From NCBI RefSeq assembly GCF_013372205.1, contig NZ_CP053831.1, positions 1,116,001-1,180,000 of the forward strand: a stretch of 64,000 bases of DNA, in the 5' to 3' direction. Below are positions 10,348-19,883 of this stretch, one piece after another. Source of the stretch: Campylobacter mucosalis (GTDB taxonomy: Bacteria; Campylobacterota; Campylobacteria; Campylobacterales; Campylobacteraceae). The notes beneath the pieces were generated by a model. It was not told the origin of the DNA. It was given only the letters and a program-made list of their open reading frames with translations, and ran no database searches. The position numbers and the translations under genes are program-made. The first letter of the stretch is position 1. Each line of letters begins with the position of its first letter.

Positions 10348-10896
10348 CTATCCTTTTTGTTTTATACTAAAAATTTTCATAAGTTCATCGCAATAGTCTT
10401 TTAAAAAATAACCCATTGCCAAGTAATAATGGCTACTTGCATTTGCCACTATGTCCTTTTGCAACAAAGTAACATAAGGTAAAAAATATGCCGTTAGAAA
10501 TTTCGTAAGCAGCGTAGCGGTGTTATTGTTTAGCTCATTTTTTAATATACTTGCGATTAGTAAAAACTGATTTGACACAGAACTAGTCACGCCAAATTTT
10601 GGAGCAAATCCACACATTTTATAAAATTTTTCAATATCAGCACTAGCACCCTCTATGTAGTAATCTGCGTTAAAAAATTTATTTAAATTTATAAAATCAT
10701 CGCCTATTAAAGCAATGCTTTCGTTCTCTAAAAATTTTGCGTATTCATCGCTACCTAGCTTGTAGGCGTCAGAGTCTGTTGCGATTGGCCACTTGCTACT
10801 TTTTCTAATACGCAAAACGTCATTAATATCTGGCACTTCGTTAAAATTTTTAGCAAAAATGAGTGAGATAACGCTATAAATTTCCCCCAATTTCAT
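10348..10896 (-). CDS. Helical protein, possible TorD/DmsD-family redox chaperone
   Basis: 182 residues, mostly alpha-helical, without signal peptide. The layout resembles TorD-type chaperones that mature molybdoenzymes: an N-terminal helix ([14 protein letters not shown]), a middle segment with a YYIEG(A)[13 protein letters not shown] helix, and a C-terminal [17 protein letters not shown] followed by a [16 protein letters not shown] helix. The resemblance is by overall pattern only. No molybdoenzyme gene is nearby. It sits between copA and argH, with 9 bp to copA and 2 bp to argH. Confidence 0.5.
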   Translation of the reverse strand: MKLGEIYSVISLIFAKNFNEVPDINDVLRIRKSSKWPIATDSDAYKLGSDEYAKFLENESIALIGDDFINLNKFFNADYYIEGASADIEKFYKMCGFAPKFGVTSSVSNQFLLIASILKNELNNNTATLLTKFLTAYFLPYVTLLQKDIVANASSHYYLAMGYFLKDYCDELMKIFSIKQKG

Positions 10897-10905
10897 AAAA
10901 AACCT

Positions 10906-13089
10906 TTATTTTAAATTTCTAAGTCTAAGCGAATTTAACACCACAGCAACTGAGCTAAAGCACATAGCCATAGCACCATAAACTGGACTTAAAAGGATAC
11001 CAAAACTTGGATAAAAAATACCTGCAGCCAGTGGAATGCAAACTATATTGTATAAAAACGCCCAAAATAGATTGCCTTTTATGACACTCATTGCACTATT
11101 TCCAAGCCTTATCGCACCAAGCACATTTCTTAAATCGTTTTTTACAAGCACAATATCTCCAGCCGCTTTTGCGATATCTGAGCCTGAATTCATCGCTATA
11201 CCCACGTCTGCTTGTTTTATAGACGGAGAGTCGTTTATGCCATCTCCTATAAATAAAACCTTTCCATTTTGGCTAAGCTCGGATATCTTTTTAAACTTAT
11301 CATCAGGCAAGGCATTTGCGTAAAACTCATCTATACCAAGCTCACTAGCGACTGATTTTACGACGTTTTGGTTATCTCCTGAAAGTATTATGGTTTTTAT
11401 GTTTTGAGATTTTAGACTATTTATAACCTCTTTTGCCTCGTTTCTAATCTCATCTCTAAATGATAAAAAGCCTAAAAATTCTGAGTTATTCGCACATAAT
11501 ATTACGCCCTCGCCTCTAGAATAAGCCTGTTCTAGTAATCTTTTTTGTTCGGTATCTATGCTGATATTTTCTTGCTCAAAAAGCTTTTGGTTGCCTATTA
11601 TTACGTGATTTGTTTCATCTTTTGCGACCAGTCCTAAACCAGCTAATGTTTTAAGCTCGAAATTTGTTGATTTAAAATTTACTCCACTTTGCTTTGCGTA
11701 ATTTGTAACAGCCTTTGATAGCGGATGTTCGCTTAAACTCTCTACTCCAGCCACGAGCGATAACTCTGCGTTTGTAAGAGTGCTGACGCAAATTTCGATA
11801 CAACCCTTGCTAAGTGTGCCGGTTTTATCAAAAACGGCAAATTTTATATCCTTTAAAAGCTCTATAGCTTCTGGATTTTTAATTAAAATTCCACCCCTAG
11901 CACCACGAGCTAATGCCGATATAATGCCAATTGGCGTCGCTAATCCCAAAGCACAAGGACAGGATATAATAAGCACACAAACAGCACTTAAGATAGCATA
12001 TGTAAATCCACCACCACACAAAATCCACACGCAAAATGTGATGACTGCTACTAAAATAACGCTTGGCACAAAGATATTTGAAATTTTATCTGCGAGTCTA
12101 GCAATTGGCATTTTTTTCGTGCTTGCGTCGCTTAGAAGTGAAGCTATTTGTGAGATTAACCCTTGTGAGCTTAGTCTATTAACCTTTACATTTATATAGC
12201 CATTCGTATTTAAACAACCCGCATAAACCATATCCCCAAGCTGTTTATAAACCGGCAAACTCTCGCCAGTTAGCATAGAGGCGTCTATCTCGGCACCTCC
12301 TTGTATCACTACGCCGTCACAAGGTATGATATAGCCACTTTTTACAACCACAACATCGCCAACCTTTACCTCAGCCACATCAACCTCTTTGTTTTGACCG
12401 TCTAGGCAAAGCAAAAGTGCTGTCTTTGGCGATAGAGACATAAGCGTTTTTAGGTAGTCACTAGCCTTTGCTTTTGAGCGTTCTTCTAAAAATTTCCCAA
12501 AAAGCACAAACGTTATTATCATACCTGAGCCCGAAAAATAAACATTTTTAAAGTCATCAGGTAAAAATTTCAAACTCAAGTTAAAAATATCGCAGATTAC
12601 AATAAACAAAGAGTATAAAAACGCACTTGCTGTGCCAAGAGATACAAGAACGTTCATATCATAGTTTTTATTACTCAAAGCACCAAATGCGTGGATAAAA
12701 AACGTCCTTCCGCTATAAACTAAGATAAAAAATGCAAGTGCTAACATAACCAAATTTATAGCCAAATTTGGCTTTACAAACATCTCTAAATACATTATGA
12801 CACAGCTTAAAATTCCAGCCACGATAAAGCGAATTTTTAAAAATTTTATATGCTCCTCACGCTTCTTTTCAAACTCATCAATATCAAAAGCAACTTCATA
12901 ACCAAGCTTTTTTATCTTATCGATAATGCTCTGCTTTAGGCTATCATTTTTTATCTCAAACTCACCAACACCATTAGCGAAATTCACGCTTACATAGCCA
13001 ACTCCGTCTATTTTACTAACGGCTCTTTTTATGGCATTTGAGCAATTTACGCAGGTCATTCCAGCGATATTTAGCTTAAATTTTTGCAA
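10906..13089 (-). CDS. copA: Copper-exporting P-type ATPase
   Basis: Pumps Cu(I) from the cytoplasm. 727 residues. One N-terminal metal-binding HMA domain with GMTCVNC at about 10-16, then eight membrane segments, the actuator loop with MLTGESLPV, the ion-binding SCPCALGLATP (CPC) in membrane helix 6, the phosphorylation site FDKTGTLSKG, and the hinge FIGDGINDSP. These identify a P1B-1 copper ATPase. The start is TTG with AGGGA upstream, immediately after the copZ stop. Forms an operon with copZ. Confidence 0.95.
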   Translation of the reverse strand: MQKFKLNIAGMTCVNCSNAIKRAVSKIDGVGYVSVNFANGVGEFEIKNDSLKQSIIDKIKKLGYEVAFDIDEFEKKREEHIKFLKIRFIVAGILSCVIMYLEMFVKPNLAINLVMLALAFFILVYSGRTFFIHAFGALSNKNYDMNVLVSLGTASAFLYSLFIVICDIFNLSLKFLPDDFKNVYFSGSGMIITFVLFGKFLEERSKAKASDYLKTLMSLSPKTALLLCLDGQNKEVDVAEVKVGDVVVVKSGYIIPCDGVVIQGGAEIDASMLTGESLPVYKQLGDMVYAGCLNTNGYINVKVNRLSSQGLISQIASLLSDASTKKMPIARLADKISNIFVPSVILVAVITFCVWILCGGGFTYAILSAVCVLIISCPCALGLATPIGIISALARGARGGILIKNPEAIELLKDIKFAVFDKTGTLSKGCIEICVSTLTNAELSLVAGVESLSEHPLSKAVTNYAKQSGVNFKSTNFELKTLAGLGLVAKDETNHVIIGNQKLFEQENISIDTEQKRLLEQAYSRGEGVILCANNSEFLGFLSFRDEIRNEAKEVINSLKSQNIKTIILSGDNQNVVKSVASELGIDEFYANALPDDKFKKISELSQNGKVLFIGDGINDSPSIKQADVGIAMNSGSDIAKAAGDIVLVKNDLRNVLGAIRLGNSAMSVIKGNLFWAFLYNIVCIPLAAGIFYPSFGILLSPVYGAMAMCFSSVAVVLNSLRLRNLK

Positions 13090-13091
13090 CG

Positions 13092-13295
13092 CTATATTTC
13101 CCTAATCACTCTAAAACCAAGCTCATCAAGCTCAGCTTTAAATTTCTTGATCATAGCCTCATCTATATCAACGCTTAATTGCCTAGGCATAACATCTAAA
13201 TTTACATCAATATTGCCAAACTCATCTTCTAAAGAGTTTTTAATCGTTTTTGCACAATTTGCACAATTTACGCCATCTACTTCAAATTTTCTCAT
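13092..13295 (-). CDS. copZ: Copper chaperone, heavy-metal-associated domain protein
   Basis: A 67-residue, single-domain HMA protein with the metal site VNCANCAKTIKNS (CXXC at about residues 9-12). It probably carries Cu(I) in the cytoplasm and delivers it to the adjacent CopA. The ATG overlaps the stop of the upstream acetyltransferase (ATGA), and copA starts 2 bp after its stop, so all three are coupled. Confidence 0.9.
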   Translation of the reverse strand: MRKFEVDGVNCANCAKTIKNSLEDEFGNIDVNLDVMPRQLSVDIDEAMIKKFKAELDELGFRVIREI

Positions 13296-13846
13296 ACTAT
13301 CTCCTTTATTAAGTGATCATATTTATGACCATAAAGCTCTTTTTCCTGGTTAAATTTAAACCCCAAACTCTCATAAAATTCTCTAGTTTTTAGCTTTTGT
13401 TTGTCAACAACAAGCGATACTTTTGCGTATCCATTCTGTTTTGCAATATCAAAGGTGTGGTGTATTAGTTTTTTTGCGATACCTTGACCTCGGAAATTTT
13501 CATCAACCGCGATACTATCTATGTAAAACTCATCACTCTCGCACTCTTTTAAAAGCTCAAATTTTACATTTTTATCCTTAAGCTCTTTTGTAATCTGAGC
13601 GTCTAGCACATCTAACTCGCCACCAAAATATACGCAAATAGCACCTAAAATTTGGCTATTTTGCTTAAAAACATATACGTTTTTATGGCTTATTCTATTT
13701 TTTTCGCTCAAAAAATATCTTGTTAGAATTTCATCGCATTCATCGTCATCTGTGCTACCAGATAAGTAATAAGCGATATCATCCATAGCCAGTCTTAGTA
13801 ACCTTATGCAACTTTTTGCATCATCTAAATTTGCTCTAAAAATCAT
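13292..13846 (-). CDS. GNAT-family N-acetyltransferase
   Basis: 184 residues. The acetyl-CoA-binding motif A appears as SIAVDENFRGQGIAKKLIHH (RGQGIAKKL matches R/Q-X-X-G-X-G/A), followed by the motif B region LVVDKQKLKTREFYESLGF. The substrate is unknown. An acidic N-terminal segment (STDDDECDEIL) precedes the fold. It is the first gene of the copZ-copA group, but nothing in it suggests a link to copper. Confidence 0.88.
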   Translation of the reverse strand: MIFRANLDDAKSCIRLLRLAMDDIAYYLSGSTDDDECDEILTRYFLSEKNRISHKNVYVFKQNSQILGAICVYFGGELDVLDAQITKELKDKNVKFELLKECESDEFYIDSIAVDENFRGQGIAKKLIHHTFDIAKQNGYAKVSLVVDKQKLKTREFYESLGFKFNQEKELYGHKYDHLIKEIV

Positions 13847-13925
13847 AGTTAGGCATTATAAACACTCATTATAAATTTTTTGCAAATATCCTAATAAAGT
13901 AGAAAAAATTTAAGTATGACTTTTG

Positions 13926-13931
13926 TATAAT
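13926..13931 (+). promoter_or_regulatory. Putative -10 box for yebC
   Basis: TATAAT preceded by TTTTG (weak extended -10), 29 bp before the yebC ATG, in the 114-bp gap to the divergent acetyltransferase gene. Confidence 0.55.
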
Positions 13932-13960
13932 CAACCAAAATTTATTTTTCAAGGAATTAT

Positions 13961-14668
13961 ATGGGACGAGCGTTTGAGTATAGAAGAGCAGCAAAAGAGG
14001 CACGTTGGGATAAGATGAGTAAGGTTTTTCCTAAACTTGCAAAAGCCATAACGGTAGCTGCAAAAGAGGGCGGAACTGACCCTGATATGAACCCAAAACT
14101 ACGTGCTGCAATCGCTGCTGCAAAAGCACAAAATATGCCAAAAGATAACATTGACTCCGCCATAAAACGAGCCAGCGGCAAAGATAGTGCCGATATTAAA
14201 ACGATTTTTTATGATGGCAAGGCAGCTCACGGGACACAAATCATCGTTGAGTGCGCAACTGATAATCCAACAAGAACGGTTGCAAATGTTAAAGCTATTT
14301 TTAACAAAAACGGTGGCGAGATACTGCCTAGCGGTAGTTTAAGCTTTATGTTTTCAAGAAAAAGCGTTTTTGAGGTTGTTAAGCCTGAGCGTGATTTAGA
14401 GGAGCTGGAACTTGAGCTTATTGACTTTGGCTTAAGCGAGATTGAAAGTAGTGATGAAAGCCTTTATATTTACGGCGATTACGAGAGTTTTGGTACTTTA
14501 AGCGAAGGCATTTCAAAGCTAAATTTAGAGCTAAAAAAGGGAGCTTTGGAGTATATACCAAACACAACTATAAATTTAAGCGAAGAGCAGATGTCAGATG
14601 TAGAAAAGCTTCTTGATAAGCTTGAAGACGATGATGACGTTCAAGCGGTTTATACAAATATCGAATAA
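13961..14668 (+). CDS. yebC: YebC/PmpR-family protein
   Basis: 235 residues. It begins [19 protein letters not shown], then the family core [35 protein letters not shown] (split here in two runs) around residues 37-70, and the C-terminal FKSKP-type motif region. Family members are described as transcriptional regulators, and more recently as translation factors acting at difficult proline-containing stretches; the sequence cannot separate these. First gene of a likely operon with the peptidyl-prolyl isomerase 9 bp downstream. Confidence 0.93.
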   Translation: MGRAFEYRRAAKEARWDKMSKVFPKLAKAITVAAKEGGTDPDMNPKLRAAIAAAKAQNMPKDNIDSAIKRASGKDSADIKTIFYDGKAAHGTQIIVECATDNPTRTVANVKAIFNKNGGEILPSGSLSFMFSRKSVFEVVKPERDLEELELELIDFGLSEIESSDESLYIYGDYESFGTLSEGISKLNLELKKGALEYIPNTTINLSEEQMSDVEKLLDKLEDDDDVQAVYTNIE

Positions 14669-14677
14669 AGGCAGAAA

Positions 14678-15172
14678 ATGAGAAATGATGAGTTAAAAAT
14701 TTTTGATATAAATATTGATGAGTTAAAAAAAGATAAATTTGCGATATTTCACACACAAAAAGGCGATATAAAGCTTGAGCTTTTTGCAGATGAAGCACCA
14801 CAAGCCGTAGCAAATTTTACAAGCCTGATAAAATCTGGCTTTTATAATGGTCTAAATTTTCACCGCGTTATACCAAATTTTGTTATTCAAGGCGGTTGTC
14901 CTTATGGCACGGGAACTGGTGGTCCTGGATACTGCATAAAATGTGAGTGCGATGAACAGAAGGTAAAACACGAGCGTGGAAGTCTATCAATGGCTCACGC
15001 TGGTCGTAATACTGGCGGCTCACAGTTTTTCATCTGCCATAGCCCACAACGCCACCTTGACGGAGTTCATACCGTCTTTGGAAAGTGCGTTGATGACGAT
15101 AGTTTGATGGTTCTTGATGATATACGTGCGGGGGATAAGATAGAGTCTGCCGAAGTAAAAGATAGTCTATAA
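14678..15172 (+). CDS. Cyclophilin-type peptidyl-prolyl cis-trans isomerase
   Basis: 164 residues, no signal peptide, so cytoplasmic. Cyclophilin core is complete: [16 protein letters not shown] (catalytic Arg in FHRV, about 57-59), [23 protein letters not shown] and [12 protein letters not shown] short N-terminal extension (about residues 1-20) precedes the usual start of the fold. Lies between yebC and the symporter with 9-bp gaps, suggesting one transcript. Confidence 0.95.
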   Translation: MRNDELKIFDINIDELKKDKFAIFHTQKGDIKLELFADEAPQAVANFTSLIKSGFYNGLNFHRVIPNFVIQGGCPYGTGTGGPGYCIKCECDEQKVKHERGSLSMAHAGRNTGGSQFFICHSPQRHLDGVHTVFGKCVDDDSLMVLDDIRAGDKIESAEVKDSL

Positions 15173-15181
15173 GGGTAGAAA

Positions 15182-16495
15182 ATGCAAACTAGCAAAACTG
15201 AGAGAAATTTCTGGCTAAGACTAGCGACAAATCTAGCATTTTGGGTAGTGCTAGGTATAGTAGCTGGTATAGTTGTTGGCATAGTGGCACCAGAGCTTGG
15301 TGTGGCTAGTAAGCCTGGTATTGATTATTTTATTAAAGCACTTAAAATTTTGATAGGACCTATAATATTTTTAACCATAGTATCTGGTATTGTTGGTCTT
15401 GAGAGCTTAAAAGATTTAGGTAGTATCGGTTTTAAGGCGTTTATATATTTTGAGATCGTAAGCACATTGGCTCTTGCTGTTGGTATTATTTTTGGAGAGG
15501 GATTAAAACCTGGACACGGGATGCACCTTGACTACACAAAGCTAGATCCACATAGCGTTGATAAATACACAAACGTCGATCGCGATGTTGGCTCTATGTG
15601 GGCGATACTAAAAAGTGCTGTTCCAACAGATCCAATTACTCCATTTTTAACCTCAAATACGCTTCAGGTGCTATTTATGGCACTTATAGTTGCTATTGTG
15701 CTATCTTTTTTAAAACCTGAGCATAAAAAAGCTTGTTTAAAACCGCTAGAATTTATACAGCACTATGTCCTTAAACTACTATCTTTGCTTATGCTTTTTA
15801 GTCCGATTGCGGCTTACTCTGCAATGGCATACTTGATAGGAAAATTTGGCATTGGCTCACTTGTTGGTATGCTTGAGCTTTTAGCTGTTATGGCTGCGGC
15901 TAGTCTATTTTTTATATTCATTGTACTTGGTGTTATATGCTATTTTGCAAAGGTTAACATCTTTAAATTTATGCGATTTATATCAAAAGAAGTTCTTGTA
16001 GTTTTTGCAACAAGCTCGTCTGAAACCGCTCTAGCACCACTTATGCAAAAGCTAGAATGTGCCGGAATTCATAGAGGTGCGGTGGGACTTATCATACCTA
16101 CTGGATATTCGTTTAACCTTGACTGTACAAACATCTATCTAAGCTTAAGCGTAATCTTTTTGGCACAAGCCTTTGATATACCGCTAAGCATAGAGCATTT
16201 AATAAGCGTTTTGGTCGTGCTAATGATAACAAGCAAGGGTGCAGTTGGTGTAACTGGCTCGGGATTTGTTGTATTAGCAGGAACTCTTGCAGCACTGCCA
16301 AGCACTGGAATACCAGTTGTAACGGTTGCGGTGCTACTTGGAGTTGATAAGTTTATGTCTGAAATGCGTGCAGTTGGCAACCTATGCGGAAATGCCGTTG
16401 GCTGTATGATCATATCCATTTGGGATAAAAAAGTAGATATGGAGCAATTCCGCTACGCACTTGATAATCCAAAAGAATTCGAATTTAAATCATAA
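15182..16495 (+). CDS. dctA: Dicarboxylate/amino acid:cation symporter, DctA-like
   Basis: 437 residues with about eight membrane helices and two re-entrant hairpins (DAACS family). The HP1 serine motif FATSSSETALAPLM, the helix-7 segment PTGYSFNLDCTNIY, and GVDKFMSEMRAVGN with the helix-8 Arg (MRAVGN) are visible; the TNIY wording resembles C4-dicarboxylate carriers more than glutamate carriers. The family's NMDG/NLDG sodium-site motif reads NLDC here (Cys315, TGT at 16124-16126, one base from Gly GGT). Substrate is inferred, not shown. Followed by a hairpin terminator. Confidence 0.88.
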   Translation: MQTSKTERNFWLRLATNLAFWVVLGIVAGIVVGIVAPELGVASKPGIDYFIKALKILIGPIIFLTIVSGIVGLESLKDLGSIGFKAFIYFEIVSTLALAVGIIFGEGLKPGHGMHLDYTKLDPHSVDKYTNVDRDVGSMWAILKSAVPTDPITPFLTSNTLQVLFMALIVAIVLSFLKPEHKKACLKPLEFIQHYVLKLLSLLMLFSPIAAYSAMAYLIGKFGIGSLVGMLELLAVMAAASLFFIFIVLGVICYFAKVNIFKFMRFISKEVLVVFATSSSETALAPLMQKLECAGIHRGAVGLIIPTGYSFNLDCTNIYLSLSVIFLAQAFDIPLSIEHLISVLVVLMITSKGAVGVTGSGFVVLAGTLAALPSTGIPVVTVAVLLGVDKFMSEMRAVGNLCGNAVGCMIISIWDKKVDMEQFRYALDNPKEFEFKS

Positions 16496-16497
16496 AT

Positions 16498-16537
16498 CAT
16501 AGGGCAACCTGCCCTATGAACATTAATAATCCTTTTT
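16498..16537 (+). terminator. Rho-independent terminator after the symporter
   Basis: Perfect 8-bp stem CATAGGGC/GCCCTATG (16498-16518) with a 5-nt loop; a CCTTTTT run follows about 13 nt later, further away than in a textbook terminator. Confidence 0.6.
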
Positions 16538-16593
16538 AATACAATTTTTATTTTTTAGTAACTACTTCATTAGATAAAGCTATATTTAATATA

Positions 16594-16608
16594 GGGGGGG
16601 GGTATAAT
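16594..16608 (+). promoter_or_regulatory. G9 homopolymer fused to a TATAAT -10 box (candidate phase-variable promoter)
   Basis: Nine consecutive G (16594-16602) are followed immediately by TATAAT (16603-16608), 32 bp upstream of the chemoreceptor ATG at 16641. It is the only long G run in the window. The tract occupies the place of the extended -10 and the spacer, so gain or loss of a G would shift upstream promoter elements relative to the -10. Confidence 0.6.
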
Positions 16609-16640
16609 CATGCCTTAAAATTATAACAAAAGGAGAGCAA

Positions 16641-18632
16641 ATGTTGAAAAAAGTTGCAAATAAAATTGCCGTTATTATACTCGCTTTACTAGCGTCGTCG
16701 TTTGTGATATTCTCGTTTTTAAGCTACAAAGAGACAAATATGGCGATGATAGGAATGTCTGAAACGTCAAAGGAGTCGATCACTCGCTCGGCTGAAATTT
16801 TCATCGAAGAGTATGCCAAAACTAGAGTAATGGCAGTTGAAAAGCTTGTTAATTACCTGCAAAAAAATCCAGAATTAATACAAGATAGAGAGGCTTTAAA
16901 GGCTAAATTTACAGATCTTATTACTGCTACAAGTATCGATGCTTTATTTATTGGCTTTGCAGATGATGGATCTTTGATAAATGCCTATTTTGATAAAGGC
17001 GGTATTGATCCAAAATTTGAGTTTATTGGGGAAAATGAAAATTATGATGCAAGAAATCGTGGTTGGTTTAAGCAGGCTAAAGCAGATAAGGTTACTGCTA
17101 CTAAGCCATATCCAGAGAGCACAAGTGGAAAAATAGTTGCTAGTTTTGTAAAGCAAGTTGTTATAAATGGCAAAATGGTTGGCGTAGTTGGCTCAGATAT
17201 AGATCTTAGCGGGCTTGGGCAGACGCTAATTAAGATGAAAGATAGTCCAACTGGTATAGTGATTATGGTTGATGTTGCAAGTAGAAATTTGGTTTATCAT
17301 CCAAATCCAAAGCTTATAATGTCTGACTCAAAACCAGCAAAAGACGCCGTTGATATTTGGGTAAATGGATATAACCAAAACGGCGAAAAATCATTTAGAT
17401 TTGAGTATGGCGGTATCGAAAAAGTCGGTGCTTGTAAGAAATATGGCGTTGCTGATTGGCTAGTTTGCTCAGCAAATGAGCTTAGTGACTATAACGATAC
17501 GCTAAATACTGTTTTACGCGACCAGGCTTTGTTTTCTACGATATTTATAGTTTTAATAGTTGGAATTTTAGTTTTTGCGGTTAGCTATTTTTTAAAACCC
17601 CTAGGCAACATCACAGACGGCTTAAACTCATTCTTTAAATTCCTAAACTATGAGATAAAAGAGCCTTCACTTATAAAAGTAAGCACCAAAGATGAATTTG
17701 GAGTAATGGGCAACCTAGTAAATGAAAACATCAAAAAGATACAAGACTCAACAGCACAAGATGCACAAGCAGTATCTGGTGCTGTATCAACAGCAGACTC
17801 AATAGGCAGAGGAGATCTAAAAGCACGTATTACACAAAACCCAGCTAACCCAAGCCTAGTAGAGCTTAAAAACGTTCTTAATAAAATGCTTGACACCCTT
17901 GAATCTAAAGTAGGTTCAGACCTAAATGAAATTCAAAAGGTATTTGATAGCTTTAAAAGCTCAAACTTTGTAGCTAGGATAGATAATCCTAAAGGTGAAG
18001 TAGAAAAGGTTACAAATGTATTAGGTGATGCAATAGCTGGAATGCTCCGTGACAACCTAGACAAAGCTGAAATTCTAGAGCAAAAAGCTCAGATACTAAG
18101 TGATTCTATGAAAGAGCTAACAGATGGAGCAAATAGCCAAGCAAATAGCTTACAAGAAAGTGCTGCAGCAGTAGAACAGATGAGCTCATCAATGAGTGCC
18201 ATATCTCAAAAGACACAAGATGTTATAAGACAATCTGAAGAGATTAAAAACATAATAACAATAATAAGAGATATAGCAGACCAAACAAACCTACTAGCAC
18301 TAAATGCTGCTATTGAAGCAGCCAGAGCAGGAGAACACGGACGTGGATTTGCTGTTGTTGCTGATGAAGTAAGAAAACTAGCTGAGAGAACTCAAAAGTC
18401 ACTTGGAGAGATAGAAGCAAATACAAATGTACTAGCTCAATCAATCAATGAGATGAGTGAATCAATAAAAGAGCAAGCTGAAGGTATAAATATGATAAAT
18501 CAATCAGTAGCTCAGATAGATAACCTTACACGTGCAAATGTATCAGTAGCTAATAGAACTAATGAAGTAACAGCTGAGGTAGATAATATGGCTAAAGATA
18601 TTGTTAGTGAGGTTAGGAAGAAGAAATTCTAA
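16641..18632 (+). CDS. Methyl-accepting chemotaxis protein with large periplasmic Cache domain
   Basis: 663 residues. Membrane helix 1 at about 8-30, periplasmic double-Cache domain to about 295, helix 2 ([21 protein letters not shown]) near 296-316, HAMP-like region, then a signalling domain with the hallmark tip [21 protein letters not shown] and [13 protein letters not shown]. The periplasmic part has [12 protein letters not shown], then KPYPE and GSDIDL, close to the R-x-W-(Y/F)...Y...D amino-acid-binding pattern of dCache receptors, so an amino-acid-type ligand is a reasonable guess. Ribosome-binding site AGGAG. The tail RKKKF has no CheR-binding pentapeptide. Codon usage changes sharply at about codon 316. 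The promoter carries a G9 tract. Confidence 0.93.
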   Translation: MLKKVANKIAVIILALLASSFVIFSFLSYKETNMAMIGMSETSKESITRSAEIFIEEYAKTRVMAVEKLVNYLQKNPELIQDREALKAKFTDLITATSIDALFIGFADDGSLINAYFDKGGIDPKFEFIGENENYDARNRGWFKQAKADKVTATKPYPESTSGKIVASFVKQVVINGKMVGVVGSDIDLSGLGQTLIKMKDSPTGIVIMVDVASRNLVYHPNPKLIMSDSKPAKDAVDIWVNGYNQNGEKSFRFEYGGIEKVGACKKYGVADWLVCSANELSDYNDTLNTVLRDQALFSTIFIVLIVGILVFAVSYFLKPLGNITDGLNSFFKFLNYEIKEPSLIKVSTKDEFGVMGNLVNENIKKIQDSTAQDAQAVSGAVSTADSIGRGDLKARITQNPANPSLVELKNVLNKMLDTLESKVGSDLNEIQKVFDSFKSSNFVARIDNPKGEVEKVTNVLGDAIAGMLRDNLDKAEILEQKAQILSDSMKELTDGANSQANSLQESAAAVEQMSSSMSAISQKTQDVIRQSEEIKNIITIIRDIADQTNLLALNAAIEAARAGEHGRGFAVVADEVRKLAERTQKSLGEIEANTNVLAQSINEMSESIKEQAEGINMINQSVAQIDNLTRANVSVANRTNEVTAEVDNMAKDIVSEVRKKKF

Positions 18633-18634
18633 TT

Positions 18635-18655
18635 AAAGGGGTGAGAGCCCCTTTT
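18635..18655. terminator. Bidirectional terminator between chemoreceptor and permease genes
   Basis: AAAGGGG-tgagag-CCCCTTTT hairpin with a T run on the plus strand and an A run/T run on the other strand, ending within the stop codon of the convergent permease gene. Confidence 0.75.
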
Positions 18656-19850
18656 ATTCGTTTCTTAAAGTTTGTAAGATATTAACTTCTGAAGCTTTTT
18701 TTGCAGGATAGTAAGACGATATACAAACTATCAAAATAGCACCAAAAACAATAAGACTAAAATCCATCAGTGATAACTCCATTGGCAATTTTGAACTTCC
18801 ATAAACATCGGCTGGTAAATTTATAATATTAAAATTTCCAAGCAACCATACGCCAAAAAGCCCCAAAATAATACCAAAAATGATACCGCCACCACCAATT
18901 ACAAAACCCTGCAAAAAAAAGCTCTTTTTTATCTCACTTTTACTTGCACCAAGTGCCAAAAGCAAAGCTATCTCCTGACGCCTATTCATAACGGTCATCA
19001 AAAGCGAGCTTACTATATTTAAGGATGCAACTAAAATAATAAGCATTAACACGATAAATAAAGCACGTTTTTCAAGCTGAAGTGCTGAGAAAAAATTGCC
19101 GTTTTGTTGCCACCAGCCAATAGCCTTTAACCCCAAAGGTAAAGCACTCTGGATACGCTTAATATCATCAAATGGCTCGGCTGAGTAAATATGTATCCCG
19201 TCATAAATACCAGCTGGATACTCTAAAATTTTACGTAACGACTCGACCGACGTGTAGCTATAAGCCTTATCATATGCAACAAGTCCCGAGCTAAAACCAG
19301 CCACCACATCAAAACGCTTCATTTTTGGTATCAGCGAAAATCCGCTCGGATCGGCTTTTGTAAATATAGCAGTTATCTTTTCGCCGTTATTTATCCCCAA
19401 GGTATCCTTTAATCCATTTCCAACCAAAATTTCAAAATCGCCAAGTTCAAGTGCATTCAGTCCAGCTTTTACAACAGAATTTATCTCTTTTTCATCTGCC
19501 GAGTTTACACCAAATAAAAGTCCGCCCTCAAGGCTATTTTGCCCTCTTAAAATAACCTGAGTGCTGATAAATGGGCTAAATTTCAGATCTGGAAATTTTT
19601 GCTTTAGTTCATTTACCAGTTCATCGTTTATACTCGCTTTAAAACCGCTAAGGACACTTATTGGATAGTTCATCGTAAAAAGCTTTCGCTCAAATTCCTT
19701 ATCAAAGCCGTTCATTATAGCCATTGCAACTATTAACACCATAAGCCCGATGCTAACTCCTAAAAACGCAAGTAACGCACTAAGAGATATGAATGGCTGA
19801 GTTTTATCAAACCGCAAATATTTAAATAATAGATATTTTGGCAAACTCAT
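18654..19850 (-). CDS. LolC/LolE-type lipoprotein-releasing ABC transporter permease
   Basis: About 398 residues. Topology of MacB/FtsX-type permeases: helix 1 (ISLSALLAFLGVSIGLMVLIVAMAIMNGFD split by charged residues, about 22-50), a large periplasmic domain (about 55-265), then three helices near the C terminus ending in SSYYPAKKASEVNILQTLRNE. It would release lipoproteins from the inner membrane to the carrier LolA, whose gene lies just beyond secA. I place the start at the ATG 19850 (MSLPKYLLFKYL) rather than the TTG four codons earlier. No LolD ATPase gene is in the window. Confidence 0.88.
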   Translation of the reverse strand: MSLPKYLLFKYLRFDKTQPFISLSALLAFLGVSIGLMVLIVAMAIMNGFDKEFERKLFTMNYPISVLSGFKASINDELVNELKQKFPDLKFSPFISTQVILRGQNSLEGGLLFGVNSADEKEINSVVKAGLNALELGDFEILVGNGLKDTLGINNGEKITAIFTKADPSGFSLIPKMKRFDVVAGFSSGLVAYDKAYSYTSVESLRKILEYPAGIYDGIHIYSAEPFDDIKRIQSALPLGLKAIGWWQQNGNFFSALQLEKRALFIVLMLIILVASLNIVSSLLMTVMNRRQEIALLLALGASKSEIKKSFFLQGFVIGGGGIIFGIILGLFGVWLLGNFNIINLPADVYGSSKLPMELSLMDFSLIVFGAILIVCISSYYPAKKASEVNILQTLRNE

Positions 19851-19883
19851 ATTAATTACCAAAATTTTGTTTTACTAAAATTT

